From Myxococcaceae bacterium (lineage in GTDB: Bacteria; Myxococcota; Myxococcia; Myxococcales; Myxococcaceae): DNA of 64,000 nucleotides. Location: the NCBI GenBank assembly GCA_019694575.1, contig JAIBBR010000011.1:1-64000 (forward strand), written 5' to 3'. Position 1 is the first letter of the stretch, and every line of letters starts with the position of its first letter. The notes beneath the pieces are model-generated. The model was not told the origin of the DNA. It saw nothing but the letters and a program-made list of their open reading frames with translations, and did not search any database. The translations under genes were made by a program, and so were the position numbers. This document shows, piece after piece, positions 37,685 to 47,743 of the stretch.

Positions 37685-39007
37685 CTATTTCGGAGCGTTA
37701 CCGCCTTCAGGGGCGGCCGGAGCAGGCGCCGGTGCTGTTTCTTCCTTCGCCGCCTCGTCAGACACCTTGTCGAGCAATGCCGCACCACCTGCTTCGGCCT
37801 TCGGCTTCTCCTTCGCTGCCGCCTGCGCGGGAGGCGCCTGCGCACCGCTCTTCTGCATTGCCACCAGCCCCTTCACCTTGGCGTCGATGAGCTGTTTGTC
37901 AGACGCGGTGGTCGTCGAAAGCGCCGCACACTTCTCGAGGTAGCTGATCGCTTTTTCCCAACCTGATTTTTCAGCCGAGTAGGCCCAGCCTGCGCCACAG
38001 ATCGCCTCGGGCGTTTCAGCCTTCAAGGTGAGCACCTTTTCGAAAACCTGCCCCGCAGCGATACCCTTCTTCGGGTCGCGGCCCCTTTGCCCATCGAGCG
38101 CATAGCCGTACGCCAGAAACGCCTCGTACGACGTGGGATCTAACTGGGTAGCCTTGGCGAACGACTTTTCGGCATTCACATAGTCGCGGTACGACAACGC
38201 CATGGCCCCCAAGTTGACGTGGCCCGGAGCGAACTTGTCGTTCAATGCGACGGCCTTTTGAAACTGGCCGAGCGCCAACTGCCGCTCATCGAGCTTCAAA
38301 TAAATCATGCCCAGGTTGTTGTAGACACCGGGGTCTTTGTCATCGAGCTTCTTGGCGTTACCGCTAATGAATTCGGCCAAGCGGTAATTACCCTGATCGA
38401 AATAAATGAGCGTCAGGTTCTTGTAAGCATCGGCATTGTCTTTGGCCTTCACCAGTACACTGCGCGCGGTCGCCTCGGCCTTGTCGAACTTCTTCGCCAA
38501 GCGGTAGGCCACAGTGAGGTTGTTGAGCAACGCCACATCACCTTCGTTGCCAGGCGTCTTGAGCGCCTGCTCGTAAAGCGCAATCGCCTTTTCGAACTTG
38601 TCTTGCAACCGGTACACCTTGCCCAAATTGAGCAACGTAGAACGGTGCTGCGGGTCGATCTCGTACGCCGCTAAATAGTGCTTTTCGGCCTGTGCCAGCT
38701 GACCTTCGCGCTCGGCGATCACACCTAAGTTGTAGTGCGCCGAAACCAGTTTCGGTTGCAACTCGAGCAGCTTCGAGAACGCCTGCTTCGCACCATCGAG
38801 GTTACCGGCGTCGAAGGCCGCCACGCCCGCGGCAAACAGCCCCTGCGGCGTATTGGCAGGGGTCACTTGCGGCGTCACCGTTTCGGCCGGCTTCACCACT
38901 TCTTGCTGCGTGGCGCAGCCCACGGCCACCAAGGCCAGTGCGGCTGCCAACGCCCCATTTCGCATCGACTTGGTCACCTTCAACTCCTGTTTCGACATAG
39001 TCGTCAT
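37685..39007 (-). CDS. TPR lipoprotein, GltE/AglT type
   Basis: The 440-aa protein has a lipoprotein signal ending in AVGC and then about nine TPR units (for example AHYNLGVIAEREGQLAQAEKHYLAAYEIDP). A Pro/Ala/Lys-rich tail of ~60 residues follows. GGAGG precedes the ATG by 8 nt and the gene starts 4 nt after the GltD-like gene. In Myxococcus the equivalent AglT/GltE is a TPR protein of the envelope complex; here it would be anchored to the outer membrane facing the periplasm. Confidence 0.85.
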   Translation of the reverse strand: MTTMSKQELKVTKSMRNGALAAALALVAVGCATQQEVVKPAETVTPQVTPANTPQGLFAAGVAAFDAGNLDGAKQAFSKLLELQPKLVSAHYNLGVIAEREGQLAQAEKHYLAAYEIDPQHRSTLLNLGKVYRLQDKFEKAIALYEQALKTPGNEGDVALLNNLTVAYRLAKKFDKAEATARSVLVKAKDNADAYKNLTLIYFDQGNYRLAEFISGNAKKLDDKDPGVYNNLGMIYLKLDERQLALGQFQKAVALNDKFAPGHVNLGAMALSYRDYVNAEKSFAKATQLDPTSYEAFLAYGYALDGQRGRDPKKGIAAGQVFEKVLTLKAETPEAICGAGWAYSAEKSGWEKAISYLEKCAALSTTTASDKQLIDAKVKGLVAMQKSGAQAPPAQAAAKEKPKAEAGGAALLDKVSDEAAKEETAPAPAPAAPEGGNAPK

Positions 39008-39010
39008 CGC

Positions 39011-42000
39011 TTACCCCTCCACCGGCGAAACTGACGAGACACTGGGAGACGCTTTGGCCGGCTCATTCACCGGCGCCTGGGTGGGCTTCTTTTCGATCAC
39101 TTTTTCAAGCGAACCACCAATAAAGAATTCAGACCCACGGTACGGCACGTCGCGTACCTTGGCGTAGGCCCCTGGTCGGTACTTGTTCAACCGGTCTTGG
39201 GCCAAAATCGTCCACTCGTTGTAAACCGACAGCTCGTAACTCTTGGCGAGCGCCTTCTCGAGCGCTTCAATCGCCTTTTCTTCGAGGGGGAAAGCGCGGT
39301 TCTCGAGCTCACCGCGGTACATCGAGAGCTGATCTTCATCGAGCCCCTTCGGGTCGGGCGAGTCGAGGAAGTTCTGCGCGAAGTCGGCGTACATCAGGCC
39401 AATGCGGGTGAGCGCGGCAATACCGTACTCGCCGTTACCAATCGCCAACACGTCGGTATACGCCTTGAGCACTTCAGGCGTCTTCTTGGTCTTGGTCTGC
39501 AGGTCGCTCTTGAGCGTCTTCACGTTGTTCAACTTGATCGCCAAGTAACCGTTCCACGTGGGTTCCAATTGATAGAAGCGCACGTGGGCGTACGCGGCCA
39601 TCGCGCGGTCGCTCTTCTTGTCGGCGTCGCTCAGCTTTGGGTACATGGCGGCAATTTCTTTCGCCGTCTTGTCCATCGCGCTGGCGTCTTTAAGCAATTT
39701 GTACGCGAGGAACTGGCGGTACTTCGCGTCGATACGCTTCACGTCGTTGACGCGTGTGTCTTTGGCATAGGTGGTGAGAAAGCTGTCGTACACCTTGATC
39801 GCCTCGGCCCACTTTTTGTCTTTCTCGTGAATCAGGCCAATGTTGAAGGCAATGTCGGGAACGTCTTTCTTCTCTTTGAAGCGCGCGATGTAGCGGCTGT
39901 AAGCAGCGATCGCCTTGTCAGACTTGCCCAAGCCTTCCCACCACAGCGCCGCGTTGAACTGTGCGTCAGCGACCCACTTCTCGGCTTCTTTCACCAGCTC
40001 ATCGCGTTCTTTCTTGAACTGCTCTTCCTTCTCTTTGGTGGCGAACTTGCGGGGCGCGGCAATCACCGGCTTGTCTTTGCCCTTGGCGTCTTTGGCGGTG
40101 GTCTTGCTCTTTGCCGCGGCTTTCGCTTCTTTCTCTTTCGTTTCTTTTTCTTTCTTCAGCAAGTCTTTGATGTTGTCGAAGCCGATCGCCTTGGGGCCCG
40201 CCGACTCGTCGTACGAGGCAATGAAACCTTCGTAACCTTCAGCCGACTTCTCGAAATTGGCGACCTTCTCGTACGCCACCGCCAAGCGGTACCGCACCTT
40301 CAAGTCAAACTGCGTGAAAGGGTACTCCTTCAACACGCGCTCACCGGTCTCAATCACCTTATCGAGTTCACCCGCTTCATCGAAAATGATCATCGCGTAG
40401 GTCAACGCGCGGTCAGCGTTGTCAGACGTGGGGAACTCCGCGACAAATTTGAGGAACTCGCCCGCGGCCTGCTTGGGGTTCTTTTCTTTCTTGTAGATGA
40501 CTTCGTCGACGTACTTGTACTGCGAGCCTTCGACGACCGCCGCGGTGCGCTTGGTGAAGTCGGTACCGGCCTTGGCCAGCTTCTTGTTGGCCAAGAACTG
40601 ACGCGACAATTTGTTTAGCTCGAGCCATTCTTGTTTCTCTTCGAGCACCGCCATCGAGAGGTCGGCCGCTTCTTGCGAGCGCTTCTCTTCAGGCCACTTC
40701 AAAATAATCTCGCCAAACCGGCGGGCCGCGTCGACGAAGTGGTTGCGGTCGTAAAAAATGACCGCCGCCTGATACCGCACGTCGATTTCTTCAGCGTTGT
40801 TCGGGTAGCGCGCAATGTAGTTGTCGCACGCGGCGACCAACTTTTCTTCTGCCTTGGTGAGCTTCTGTTCTTCGAGCTCTTTGGCCGAGCGCTTTTGAAT
40901 TTTGGCTTGTTTTTGAACTTCGCCCTTCTTCTTCGTCTCGTCGACCTTGTCGCCCTGCTTCAGCTCGCTCTTTTGGAGCAAGCCCCGCTCGATACGCACC
41001 AGCTTGTCGTGCGCGAGAATGGCGTTGTAAGCCGACGACTTGCGGTAGCTCTCGTTCGAAGCTTCTTTGGCAGTGTCGCGGTTGGGAATCTTGAACGCGG
41101 TCACTTCATCGTACTGCTTGGCCGCCGCTTCCCACTCCTCTAACGCCCACAGAATTTCGGCGTAGAAAAACTTCAGGTTGTAGGCGAAGTCTGAAACGAA
41201 GTTCTCGTCTTCACTGCTGGCAAAAGCATCGACATACTGTTTGTAAATGTCGCGTGCCAGGCGGTACGTATCAACTTGCTTCGTGCGCTGCGCTTCTTGG
41301 TGGTACTCGGTGACGATGGTGCGCATCGCTTCTTCGGCGACGTTGAAGCCGTTTACCAGCACTTCTTTCTTCGACTCGTTCGCCTTCCACCAGGCACTGC
41401 CGGGGCGATACAGCTCGGCCAACACGCGAACCTCAGCCTTCACCTTGTCGCGCTGGCGCAGCCCTTCGTAGCTCTTGATGATCGCCTGCTGATAGTCAGG
41501 CGCCTGCTCGGCCATGGCGTTCTCGGCGAGCATGAAGCGAAAAGTCTTGATCGCGCTGTCGTGATGACCCGCGTCGGCGAGCTGGTATGCCAGACGGGTG
41601 GTCAGCTGAAACTGCTTCTTCTTACCCGCATGCGCCTTGAAGTACGCCATCGCGTCATCAGCGCGGTTTAGCTGAACAAACATCACCACCATGTCGTTTA
41701 AGCCTTCGTTCTTCAAGTCGGTCATCGACTTGCCTTGTTTCTCGGCAAACTCGACGACGTCTTGCAGCTTCTTGAGCGCCTTCTCGTGCTCACCCGCGTT
41801 GAAATCACACCAGGCGAGCTTGTAGAGCGCGTACGACTTGATCTTCGGGTTGGGCGACGCGAACGCTTTTTCGTACATCTCTTTGGCGCGCGAGAGGTTG
41901 TTGGCGACGTCGAAGTAGTGGTTACCCAACTGCACATAGGTGTCGGCGACGAATTTTGAGCCCGGGTAATGCTTGATCAGCTCTTCGTAGCGCTTGACGG

Positions 42001-42583
42001 CCTGATCTTTCTTGCCAATTTCATAGAGGTTGTAGCCGAGCGAGAAGAGCACTTCGTCTTTGCGATCGTAAGCCGGGTACTCACGCAAGATCGTCTCGTA
42101 CAAGCGCATCGTCTCGGAACGGTACAGCTCGCTCTCGCGGTGATCTTCTTTCGCCTCGGCCACTTTCTCGCCACGGTTCTTCGCTTCGTCGGCCTTCTTT
42201 TCTTCGGCCGCGTACTTGGTCATTTCTTTGCGATAGAGGTATTTCGACTTCTCCCAGTACATTTCCGAAAGCTGAAAGAGCAGCTCGGCTTTTTGCGGCG
42301 AGCCGTCTTCGATTTTCGGAATGATCTTCTTCAAGCTGTCGATCGCTTCGTCGCGCTTCTTGTCGGCGATCGCCTCTTTTTCGGCGTCTTCTAACATCGG
42401 CGCGTCTTTGAACGACGCGGGGCCACGGCGCTCGGGCGGCTTCTTGCCCTTCTTGTCGTCTTTCGCGGGGGCGGTGGTGGTGGCCTTTTTCGGCTCGACT
42501 TTCTTCTTGTCTGCCGCCGTAGCGCTCGTCACGAGCAACGCAGCCAAAATCACAGAGAGATGACGAATCGCAGTCACAGGCAT
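39011..42583 (-). CDS. Large periplasmic TPR protein, GltD/AgmU type
   Basis: At 1190 aa this is the largest protein of the window. It has a signal peptide (MPVTAIRHLSVILAALLVTSATA), a Lys-rich linker, then a very long array of TPR-like helical pairs (YETILREYPAYDRKDEVLFSLGYNLYEIGKK, and many more). A highly charged Lys/Glu/Ala stretch lies around residues 770-805. AgmU/GltD of Myxococcus has the same size and repeat build. It would span the periplasm as a scaffold. AAGGAG lies ~7 nt before the ATG. Confidence 0.87.
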   Translation of the reverse strand: MPVTAIRHLSVILAALLVTSATAADKKKVEPKKATTTAPAKDDKKGKKPPERRGPASFKDAPMLEDAEKEAIADKKRDEAIDSLKKIIPKIEDGSPQKAELLFQLSEMYWEKSKYLYRKEMTKYAAEEKKADEAKNRGEKVAEAKEDHRESELYRSETMRLYETILREYPAYDRKDEVLFSLGYNLYEIGKKDQAVKRYEELIKHYPGSKFVADTYVQLGNHYFDVANNLSRAKEMYEKAFASPNPKIKSYALYKLAWCDFNAGEHEKALKKLQDVVEFAEKQGKSMTDLKNEGLNDMVVMFVQLNRADDAMAYFKAHAGKKKQFQLTTRLAYQLADAGHHDSAIKTFRFMLAENAMAEQAPDYQQAIIKSYEGLRQRDKVKAEVRVLAELYRPGSAWWKANESKKEVLVNGFNVAEEAMRTIVTEYHQEAQRTKQVDTYRLARDIYKQYVDAFASSEDENFVSDFAYNLKFFYAEILWALEEWEAAAKQYDEVTAFKIPNRDTAKEASNESYRKSSAYNAILAHDKLVRIERGLLQKSELKQGDKVDETKKKGEVQKQAKIQKRSAKELEEQKLTKAEEKLVAACDNYIARYPNNAEEIDVRYQAAVIFYDRNHFVDAARRFGEIILKWPEEKRSQEAADLSMAVLEEKQEWLELNKLSRQFLANKKLAKAGTDFTKRTAAVVEGSQYKYVDEVIYKKEKNPKQAAGEFLKFVAEFPTSDNADRALTYAMIIFDEAGELDKVIETGERVLKEYPFTQFDLKVRYRLAVAYEKVANFEKSAEGYEGFIASYDESAGPKAIGFDNIKDLLKKEKETKEKEAKAAAKSKTTAKDAKGKDKPVIAAPRKFATKEKEEQFKKERDELVKEAEKWVADAQFNAALWWEGLGKSDKAIAAYSRYIARFKEKKDVPDIAFNIGLIHEKDKKWAEAIKVYDSFLTTYAKDTRVNDVKRIDAKYRQFLAYKLLKDASAMDKTAKEIAAMYPKLSDADKKSDRAMAAYAHVRFYQLEPTWNGYLAIKLNNVKTLKSDLQTKTKKTPEVLKAYTDVLAIGNGEYGIAALTRIGLMYADFAQNFLDSPDPKGLDEDQLSMYRGELENRAFPLEEKAIEALEKALAKSYELSVYNEWTILAQDRLNKYRPGAYAKVRDVPYRGSEFFIGGSLEKVIEKKPTQAPVNEPAKASPSVSSVSPVEG

Positions 42584-42637
42584 GAGAACTCCTTCAAAAA
42601 AACGGCTTCACCCGTGCCCGAAAATTGGGAAGGGCTT

Positions 42638-42671
42638 AAAAAAAATTTGCCGCGCACCCTACACCAGGGTG
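42638..42671 (-). terminator. Terminator-like hairpin between GltC-like and GltD-like genes
   Basis: On the minus strand CACCCT-GGTGT-AGGGTG is followed after about ten bases by TTTTTTTT. It sits in the 208-bp gap that splits the envelope locus. Another stem (AGCCCA...TGGGCT) lies just upstream of it. The downstream genes may have their own promoter in this gap. Confidence 0.5.
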
Positions 42672-42791
42672 TTTCTCGAAAGAAAGCCCAGGGGGTACGC
42701 GCGGTTTCTTGGGCTCGAGAGGGTACTCATTCAGCTTCGGGGTGAAGCCTGCAGATCAACGCGCATCGGGGCGGCGACCACGAGCACCGCT

Positions 42792-44297
42792 TCATTCTGC
42801 TGCTTTCGGGCAACCGTTGCGCAACGTGTACTGGTAGTAGCCGATTTCGTCGCGCCAAAATTCGCCCTGAAACTTCCAGTAGTTCCAGTTCTCTGCGGGC
42901 ATACGCGGACGGTAGAGCTTTTGCTTCGCCAGCATTGCCTTCTGATCAACACCCGCTTCGGCCAATTCTTTTTCGGCCTTCGATGTCTCGAAGCGAATGA
43001 TTTCGGCGGTGTCTGAATATTCTTTCAACATGCGCTGCGCTTCGATCAAGCGGCTCTTCGCGGCGCTGCCAGCGACGAGCTTCATCACCACGTCTTTGTT
43101 GCCATCGAGCAACGATATCAACTCAGGGGCCAACTTCGCGGCTTTCCACCCTTGGTTTGATTCGACGATGCGGCGCTCACTTTCGATTTCGGCGAACAGG
43201 CGCTCTAAGTCGAGCATCTTCTCGTTGCTCCGCACCCAATTGAGCACCGGCTTGGGAAGCTTGCTGTCAGGCGACGACACCAACTTGTAAAACTGCTCGT
43301 TCTCTTTTTGCGCGTCGATCAGCGGCTTCATCGCCTCGGCCATGGGGCCGTAAATTTCGTCGTACGCGGCGAGCGCTGACTTGGCCTCTTCGTACAAGCA
43401 ACTGAAGTAGTACGTCGTGCTCTTCAGAATCCACGATTCGGGTTGAAACGCACCGGCGAACTGTGGAGCGTGCAACGCTTGCAACGAACCCAGCGCACCA
43501 CCGAAGTCTTCGTTCTGAAACCGTGCGAAGCCGTTTTCAAATAGCGCTACGTCCCAATAGCGAGAGAAGCGCGGCACTTTCTCGTACCATTCGACGCTCT
43601 TCGCGTATTCGCCCATGTTGTAGTACGCGCGACCCAAGCCCAACATCGCCAGCTGCTGCGTCTGCACCAAGTCTTTTTGATTCTTGAGCTGATTTTCGAT
43701 CACGCTCTCGAAGGCCTTGATCGCATCTTTGTATTGCGGGCCACCCGGGTACCGCGGATCAATCAACACAATGCCGAGCAAGTATTGCGACTTGGCGTGC
43801 ACCGCAGCGTCTTTGGGCACTGCTTCGAGAAACGAACGCGCCTCTTCGTAACGCGCCTTGCGCTGGCTGATGGCGCCGATCAAATAGTTGATGCGCGCCA
43901 ACGTTTCAGTAGGCAGCGTGGCCCACTCGTCGTTGTACTGCGCGTTAAGCAAGCTGGGGAGCAAGTCACGCTCGTCGAGCGTTTCTTGCATGTTGACCAC
44001 GCCCTCGACCGCCTTCAGGTACATGGGGTGCGTCTTGCCGTGCTTGATGATCGCCGCATAGCCCATGCCGGCGAGAAACGGCAGGCCCTGCTTGGCGAGC
44101 GACGCGGCGCGGTAATATTCAGCCTTGGCGCGAACATCGGCGTCGACCACTGTCTGCTCAGCCTCAAAAAACAGCTGCGCCGACTTGTTGTAGTCACCCG
44201 AATTGAAGGCCGACAGCGCCTTGTTGTAGGTCGCCAGATCTTGCGCGTTCGCTGTAACTGCGGCGACGGCTGCAAAGAGCACCGAAAGACGTTTCAT
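42792..44297 (-). CDS. Periplasmic TPR protein, GltC/NfsC type
   Basis: The start MKRLSVLFAAVAAVTANAQ gives 501 aa with a signal peptide; an ATG four codons upstream at 44309 is the alternative. The N-terminal ~290 residues form TPR-like pairs (YNKALSAFNSGDYNKSAQLFFEAE, LGLGRAYYNMGEYAKSVEWYEKVP). The C-terminal part is coiled-coil-like and ends with a WNYWKFQGEFWRDEIGYYQY segment. GltC is the periplasmic partner of the GltA/GltB barrels in Myxococcus, and here it directly follows the two barrel genes. Confidence 0.83.
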   Translation of the reverse strand: MKRLSVLFAAVAAVTANAQDLATYNKALSAFNSGDYNKSAQLFFEAEQTVVDADVRAKAEYYRAASLAKQGLPFLAGMGYAAIIKHGKTHPMYLKAVEGVVNMQETLDERDLLPSLLNAQYNDEWATLPTETLARINYLIGAISQRKARYEEARSFLEAVPKDAAVHAKSQYLLGIVLIDPRYPGGPQYKDAIKAFESVIENQLKNQKDLVQTQQLAMLGLGRAYYNMGEYAKSVEWYEKVPRFSRYWDVALFENGFARFQNEDFGGALGSLQALHAPQFAGAFQPESWILKSTTYYFSCLYEEAKSALAAYDEIYGPMAEAMKPLIDAQKENEQFYKLVSSPDSKLPKPVLNWVRSNEKMLDLERLFAEIESERRIVESNQGWKAAKLAPELISLLDGNKDVVMKLVAGSAAKSRLIEAQRMLKEYSDTAEIIRFETSKAEKELAEAGVDQKAMLAKQKLYRPRMPAENWNYWKFQGEFWRDEIGYYQYTLRNGCPKAAE

Positions 44298-44311
44298 CGT
44301 GGTGTCCATGG

Positions 44312-45376
44312 TTAGAAAATCACCGAAAAGCCGGCGTAAAAACCAACGTTGTTGAGCACGTCAGAAGAGCCCTCTTCAACGAACTTCTTGGCGATGTTCA
44401 GCTCAGTCACCAGCGAGTTGCCGGTGTCGGGGTCTTGAAACGCCTGGTACTGGCAGCCTGGGTTCAGCCGGTCAGCCAAGGTGTTGAGCGGCTTGGTGGT
44501 CTCGTTCATCGCCTTGAGTGACGCCCCGTCGCAGCCGTTCACCCGGTCGACGCGCGCGGTGTAAACCACGTCGGTGACTTCTAAGCGAATGGCGAAGCGC
44601 TCGCCCAATTGCAACCGAAAACCCGCGCCCAGCGAGCCTAAGAAGCGCGGAGCCGTTTGGCCAAAGCGGGCCGCCACGCCATTGGCGGGGTCAGCCGGCA
44701 ACAGCTGCAGACGCGTCGCACCCGCTCCGGCGCCGCCCGAGATCACGAACGAGAAGTGCGCAAGCGTGTTTTCATACCACGCGAACTTACCGTACAGCGG
44801 CGTCACTTCGACGCCACCGAGCGCACCCCAGGTCCACAACAGCGAGGTGGCGGGCGTGGCTGAAGCGCGCAGCTTCTTCACCAGCTCTTCGTTGAAACTC
44901 GATTCAGACGCGTACCAGTTGTACTGGCCCCACGCCTTGAGCGCGAAGTTTTCATGCAAGTGCCACAACACTGCCATGGCACTGCCGGCGTGCTGAGTGA
45001 ACTTGCCATTCACTTGCACCGTGGCCGGGTAGATCACCACTTCGCGCTGTTTGCTGTCAGAGAACTGTTTCGCTTCGACGATGTGTACCGCGACATTGGG
45101 GTTATAGAGCGGAGCGCCCGACACCAACTTCTGCGCATCAGCGCTGCTGCCTGTCGCTGCAGGAGCCGGAGCGGTCACCACAGCGTCACCTTTCTTGGGC
45201 GCATCGCTGGGCGTCGCGGGTTTGTTGGGGGCCGGCTTGGCGTCGTCTTCGTCATCGTCGTCGTTCGCCGCCGGGGCTTGCGCGGTGAACACCTTGGTCA
45301 TTTCGCTCGGCCAACGCAGCGCCGCTTGCGCGCCCGCTGCCCACAAAAGCCCAGCCATCAAAAGTGAAGTTCTCAT
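44312..45376 (-). CDS. Outer-membrane beta-barrel, GltB/NfsB type
   Basis: The start MRTSLLMAGLLWAAGAQA gives 354 aa with a signal peptide, then an Asp/Pro/Ala-rich linker (~25-75) and a C-terminal barrel of alternating strands ending in GFYAGFSVIF. Linker plus barrel plus terminal Phe is the outer-membrane pattern. The position between a smaller barrel gene and the GltC-like gene fits GltB/NfsB. No pore specificity can be read from sequence. Confidence 0.8.
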   Translation of the reverse strand: MRTSLLMAGLLWAAGAQAALRWPSEMTKVFTAQAPAANDDDDEDDAKPAPNKPATPSDAPKKGDAVVTAPAPAATGSSADAQKLVSGAPLYNPNVAVHIVEAKQFSDSKQREVVIYPATVQVNGKFTQHAGSAMAVLWHLHENFALKAWGQYNWYASESSFNEELVKKLRASATPATSLLWTWGALGGVEVTPLYGKFAWYENTLAHFSFVISGGAGAGATRLQLLPADPANGVAARFGQTAPRFLGSLGAGFRLQLGERFAIRLEVTDVVYTARVDRVNGCDGASLKAMNETTKPLNTLADRLNPGCQYQAFQDPDTGNSLVTELNIAKKFVEEGSSDVLNNVGFYAGFSVIF

Positions 45377-45391
45377 GTCAGTGGCGCTCAC

Positions 45392-46165
45392 TTAGAAAAT
45401 GAAGGAATAGCCGAGATCGAGCAGCACCACGTTGGTGATGCCGGGTGAGCTCGCCAACGTGCCTCCCTGCGCTCCGTTGGCGCTGGCCGGCACGTTCTCG
45501 TAGTACGAGTCGAAGTATGACCAGTCGCGCACTTCAATACGAACCACGTGATGCTCGTTGATGAAGAAGCGAAAGCCCGCCGCCAAAGAAACAACGGGAG
45601 CAAACTTCTGCTCGGTGAGGTACTCGTTGCAGGCGGTAATTGCATTCATCGAGCCGCCGCGCACCGGCTGAGTGCACAACACCGCTGACTCGCGGTCGAG
45701 CAACGCCCCGCCCGCCCCCGCCCATAAATAGAGCTGAAAATGCACCGGCACTTCGGCGACCAATGAAATCTTGCCGTAAATGGGTTGCCAACGCGCGCCG
45801 ATTGCCCCGTTGACGCTCATGCGCCACAGACCCGACACGTCGCTGAACTTCTCGACGCTGGTCGACAGCAACTGCTCACGCACCCGGTTGGTCAAGCTGG
45901 TGTTGCGCGAATAAGCCCACCCCGCGCGCAGCTCGACAGCAAAGGAGTCGGCGATGTTGTAGCCAAGGTTCGCTTGAAAATTGTAGTGCTCGGTCAGCCG
46001 CGAAACCAACGTGAGGCCAGCCGACGCGCCGAGCTCGAACTTGCCGGCCGGCGTAAAGAGGCGGTTACGCACCACCACCTTTTCGATGAGCTCGTCGTCG
46101 TCAGCCCAGGCCGGAGCGCTGGTCAACAGCACCGCGGCAATTCCCCAAAGCATTTTCATTTTCAT
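45392..46165 (-). CDS. Outer-membrane beta-barrel, GltA/NfsA type
   Basis: The 257-aa product starts MKMKMLWGIAAVLLTSAPAWA (signal peptide) and continues with amphipathic strands such as GASAGLTLVSRLTEHYNFQANLGYNIADSFAVELRAGW. It ends with LGYSFIF, an outer-membrane C-terminal signature. It is immediately upstream of the larger barrel gene and downstream of the VWA lipoprotein gene. The pair corresponds in order and size to NfsA/NfsB and GltA/GltB of Myxococcus. Confidence 0.8.
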   Translation of the reverse strand: MKMKMLWGIAAVLLTSAPAWADDDELIEKVVVRNRLFTPAGKFELGASAGLTLVSRLTEHYNFQANLGYNIADSFAVELRAGWAYSRNTSLTNRVREQLLSTSVEKFSDVSGLWRMSVNGAIGARWQPIYGKISLVAEVPVHFQLYLWAGAGGALLDRESAVLCTQPVRGGSMNAITACNEYLTEQKFAPVVSLAAGFRFFINEHHVVRIEVRDWSYFDSYYENVPASANGAQGGTLASSPGITNVVLLDLGYSFIF

Positions 46166-46183
46166 CGTCGTAGCGGCTCCACG

Positions 46184-47650
46184 TCACGGACAGCTGTTCT
46201 GAAAATTGGCTTGCACGTCGTAGCAAATCTCAACGGCGCTCAACGATTCGGGTACCGACGAGCCCTCAAAACGCACGACATTGCGCAGACTCGACCCCTC
46301 ACATTTCACGTAGCCCGGCGCATTCGACGTTGCGTGAGTGGTGACATCAATACGCTTGGCGCAACGGTTCGAACGGCAGAATTGGCCCATGGGGCAGTTA
46401 CCGTCGATTTGGCAGTTGGCTGCCGTCGGAGCCGACACATAGAGATCGAAGCCCGAAGCAATGTTGCCCATTGGTCGCACGTCGGGGCCGCGGCTCAACC
46501 GGTATTCTCGGCGCAGGCCTGAAGCGGCATAGCCCAACGCCTTCAACGCGTCGGTGAAGTTGTCATCGCAGATCGAAACGGCTGTACCACCGGTTTCGGC
46601 AGCGACTTTGACGTATCGGCTACCGAAGTAACCCACGTCGAAGCCCGCATCGACCGCGTAGGTACCCGACTTGGGGCAACTGCCGCCGTCTCGGGCGCGG
46701 CAACAGCCTACATGCTGACTCGTATCACCATATTGCGCGGGCACTCCGGCATCAGGCCCGTCGTCGAGCGCAACGATCGCCGCCACCGCCACCGCGTCAG
46801 CATTGCCGTAGCCCTTGTAGGTCTCAAAGAAGCGCGTGAAGTACTCGGTCGAGCCGAACGCGCCCACGCCGCCCAACGCCTGATCAGACGCGCAGCGGCA
46901 GCCGGGGTCAGCCGTACAAGTGGCCTGCCGTACCACCGGGTTGCATGAAGCATCGTCTTCATCGCTAACGAAGATCACGTACAACGCTGCGTCGGGGCGC
47001 ACGAAGCGTTCTCCTGCTGTGCCGGTAATGTTGTCGGGGTTGGTCAGCGCCAAATACGCCGCGTAAAGACCGCGCTCCTGCGCGCTGCCTAAGAGACCCA
47101 CGTTGGCCATCGAGTTGAAGGCTGCTTCGGCCGAGCTGGTGGCCATCGCCACATTCGGCGAGGTGTTGCATAACAGCCCACCTGTCTGCTGGGGCGTGCA
47201 CGCAACGAAGTTGCCTGACAAGCCGCCGACTGACCACGGCCGCAATTGCCCGCGGGTAAGCGCACTGTCGGTATCAGTAGAGACGACGCCAATATGAAAG
47301 TCGATCGGCGGGTTGGCCTTGAGTAACTCGCTCAAAAACTCACTGATTTTTGATTTTAGGCGCTGCTGCTTCGACTCCATCGAGCCCGAGGAATCGACCA
47401 CCCACAAGATGTCGACCTTGCGCACCGAGAGCTGCTGATAAAGGTCGCACTGCTTGGGAACATTGATGCCGAACCGATCGTTCTCGCGGGTGTCGTCGAT
47501 CAGCACCTGCGGAGTGCCTTCATCGACCGTCGGGGTACCCGGCACCAGCGTGTACGACTCGATAATGCGCCGGGTGCGCGAGCGATCGCCACAGCCATAG
47601 GCAAGCAAGGCGAGAACGGCAATAACACTGAAGACCCTACCCAGTTTCAT
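46184..47650 (-). CDS. VWA-domain lipoprotein, CglB-like
   Basis: The 488-aa product has a lipoprotein signal ending in LAYGC (Cys20) and a von Willebrand A domain starting at VDILWVVDSSGSM. Asp86, Ser88 and Ser90 make the DxSxS metal (MIDAS) site, with a second acidic cluster in FVSDEDDASC. Many paired cysteines follow, including a Dickkopf-like CQIDGNCPMGQFCRSNRC. In Myxococcus CglB is an outer-membrane VWA adhesin of the gliding complex. Here the gene lies 18 bp before the GltA-like barrel, so the adhesin and barrels are linked. Confidence 0.83.
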   Translation of the reverse strand: MKLGRVFSVIAVLALLAYGCGDRSRTRRIIESYTLVPGTPTVDEGTPQVLIDDTRENDRFGINVPKQCDLYQQLSVRKVDILWVVDSSGSMESKQQRLKSKISEFLSELLKANPPIDFHIGVVSTDTDSALTRGQLRPWSVGGLSGNFVACTPQQTGGLLCNTSPNVAMATSSAEAAFNSMANVGLLGSAQERGLYAAYLALTNPDNITGTAGERFVRPDAALYVIFVSDEDDASCNPVVRQATCTADPGCRCASDQALGGVGAFGSTEYFTRFFETYKGYGNADAVAVAAIVALDDGPDAGVPAQYGDTSQHVGCCRARDGGSCPKSGTYAVDAGFDVGYFGSRYVKVAAETGGTAVSICDDNFTDALKALGYAASGLRREYRLSRGPDVRPMGNIASGFDLYVSAPTAANCQIDGNCPMGQFCRSNRCAKRIDVTTHATSNAPGYVKCEGSSLRNVVRFEGSSVPESLSAVEICYDVQANFQNSCP

Positions 47651-47743
47651 AAGACGCTACGTCAAACGACCGGCCTGTAGAACGGCGCGCTCCCTAGCAC
47701 ACCGCGCGAAAAAAAGTGACATAGGGTTTCGGTACTTAACGGG

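Noticed and set aside
39197-40618. 473-codon plus-strand frame over the GltD-like gene
   Set aside because: Antisense to the TPR gene; the Lys/Glu/Ala-rich coding strand leaves the opposite strand free of stops.
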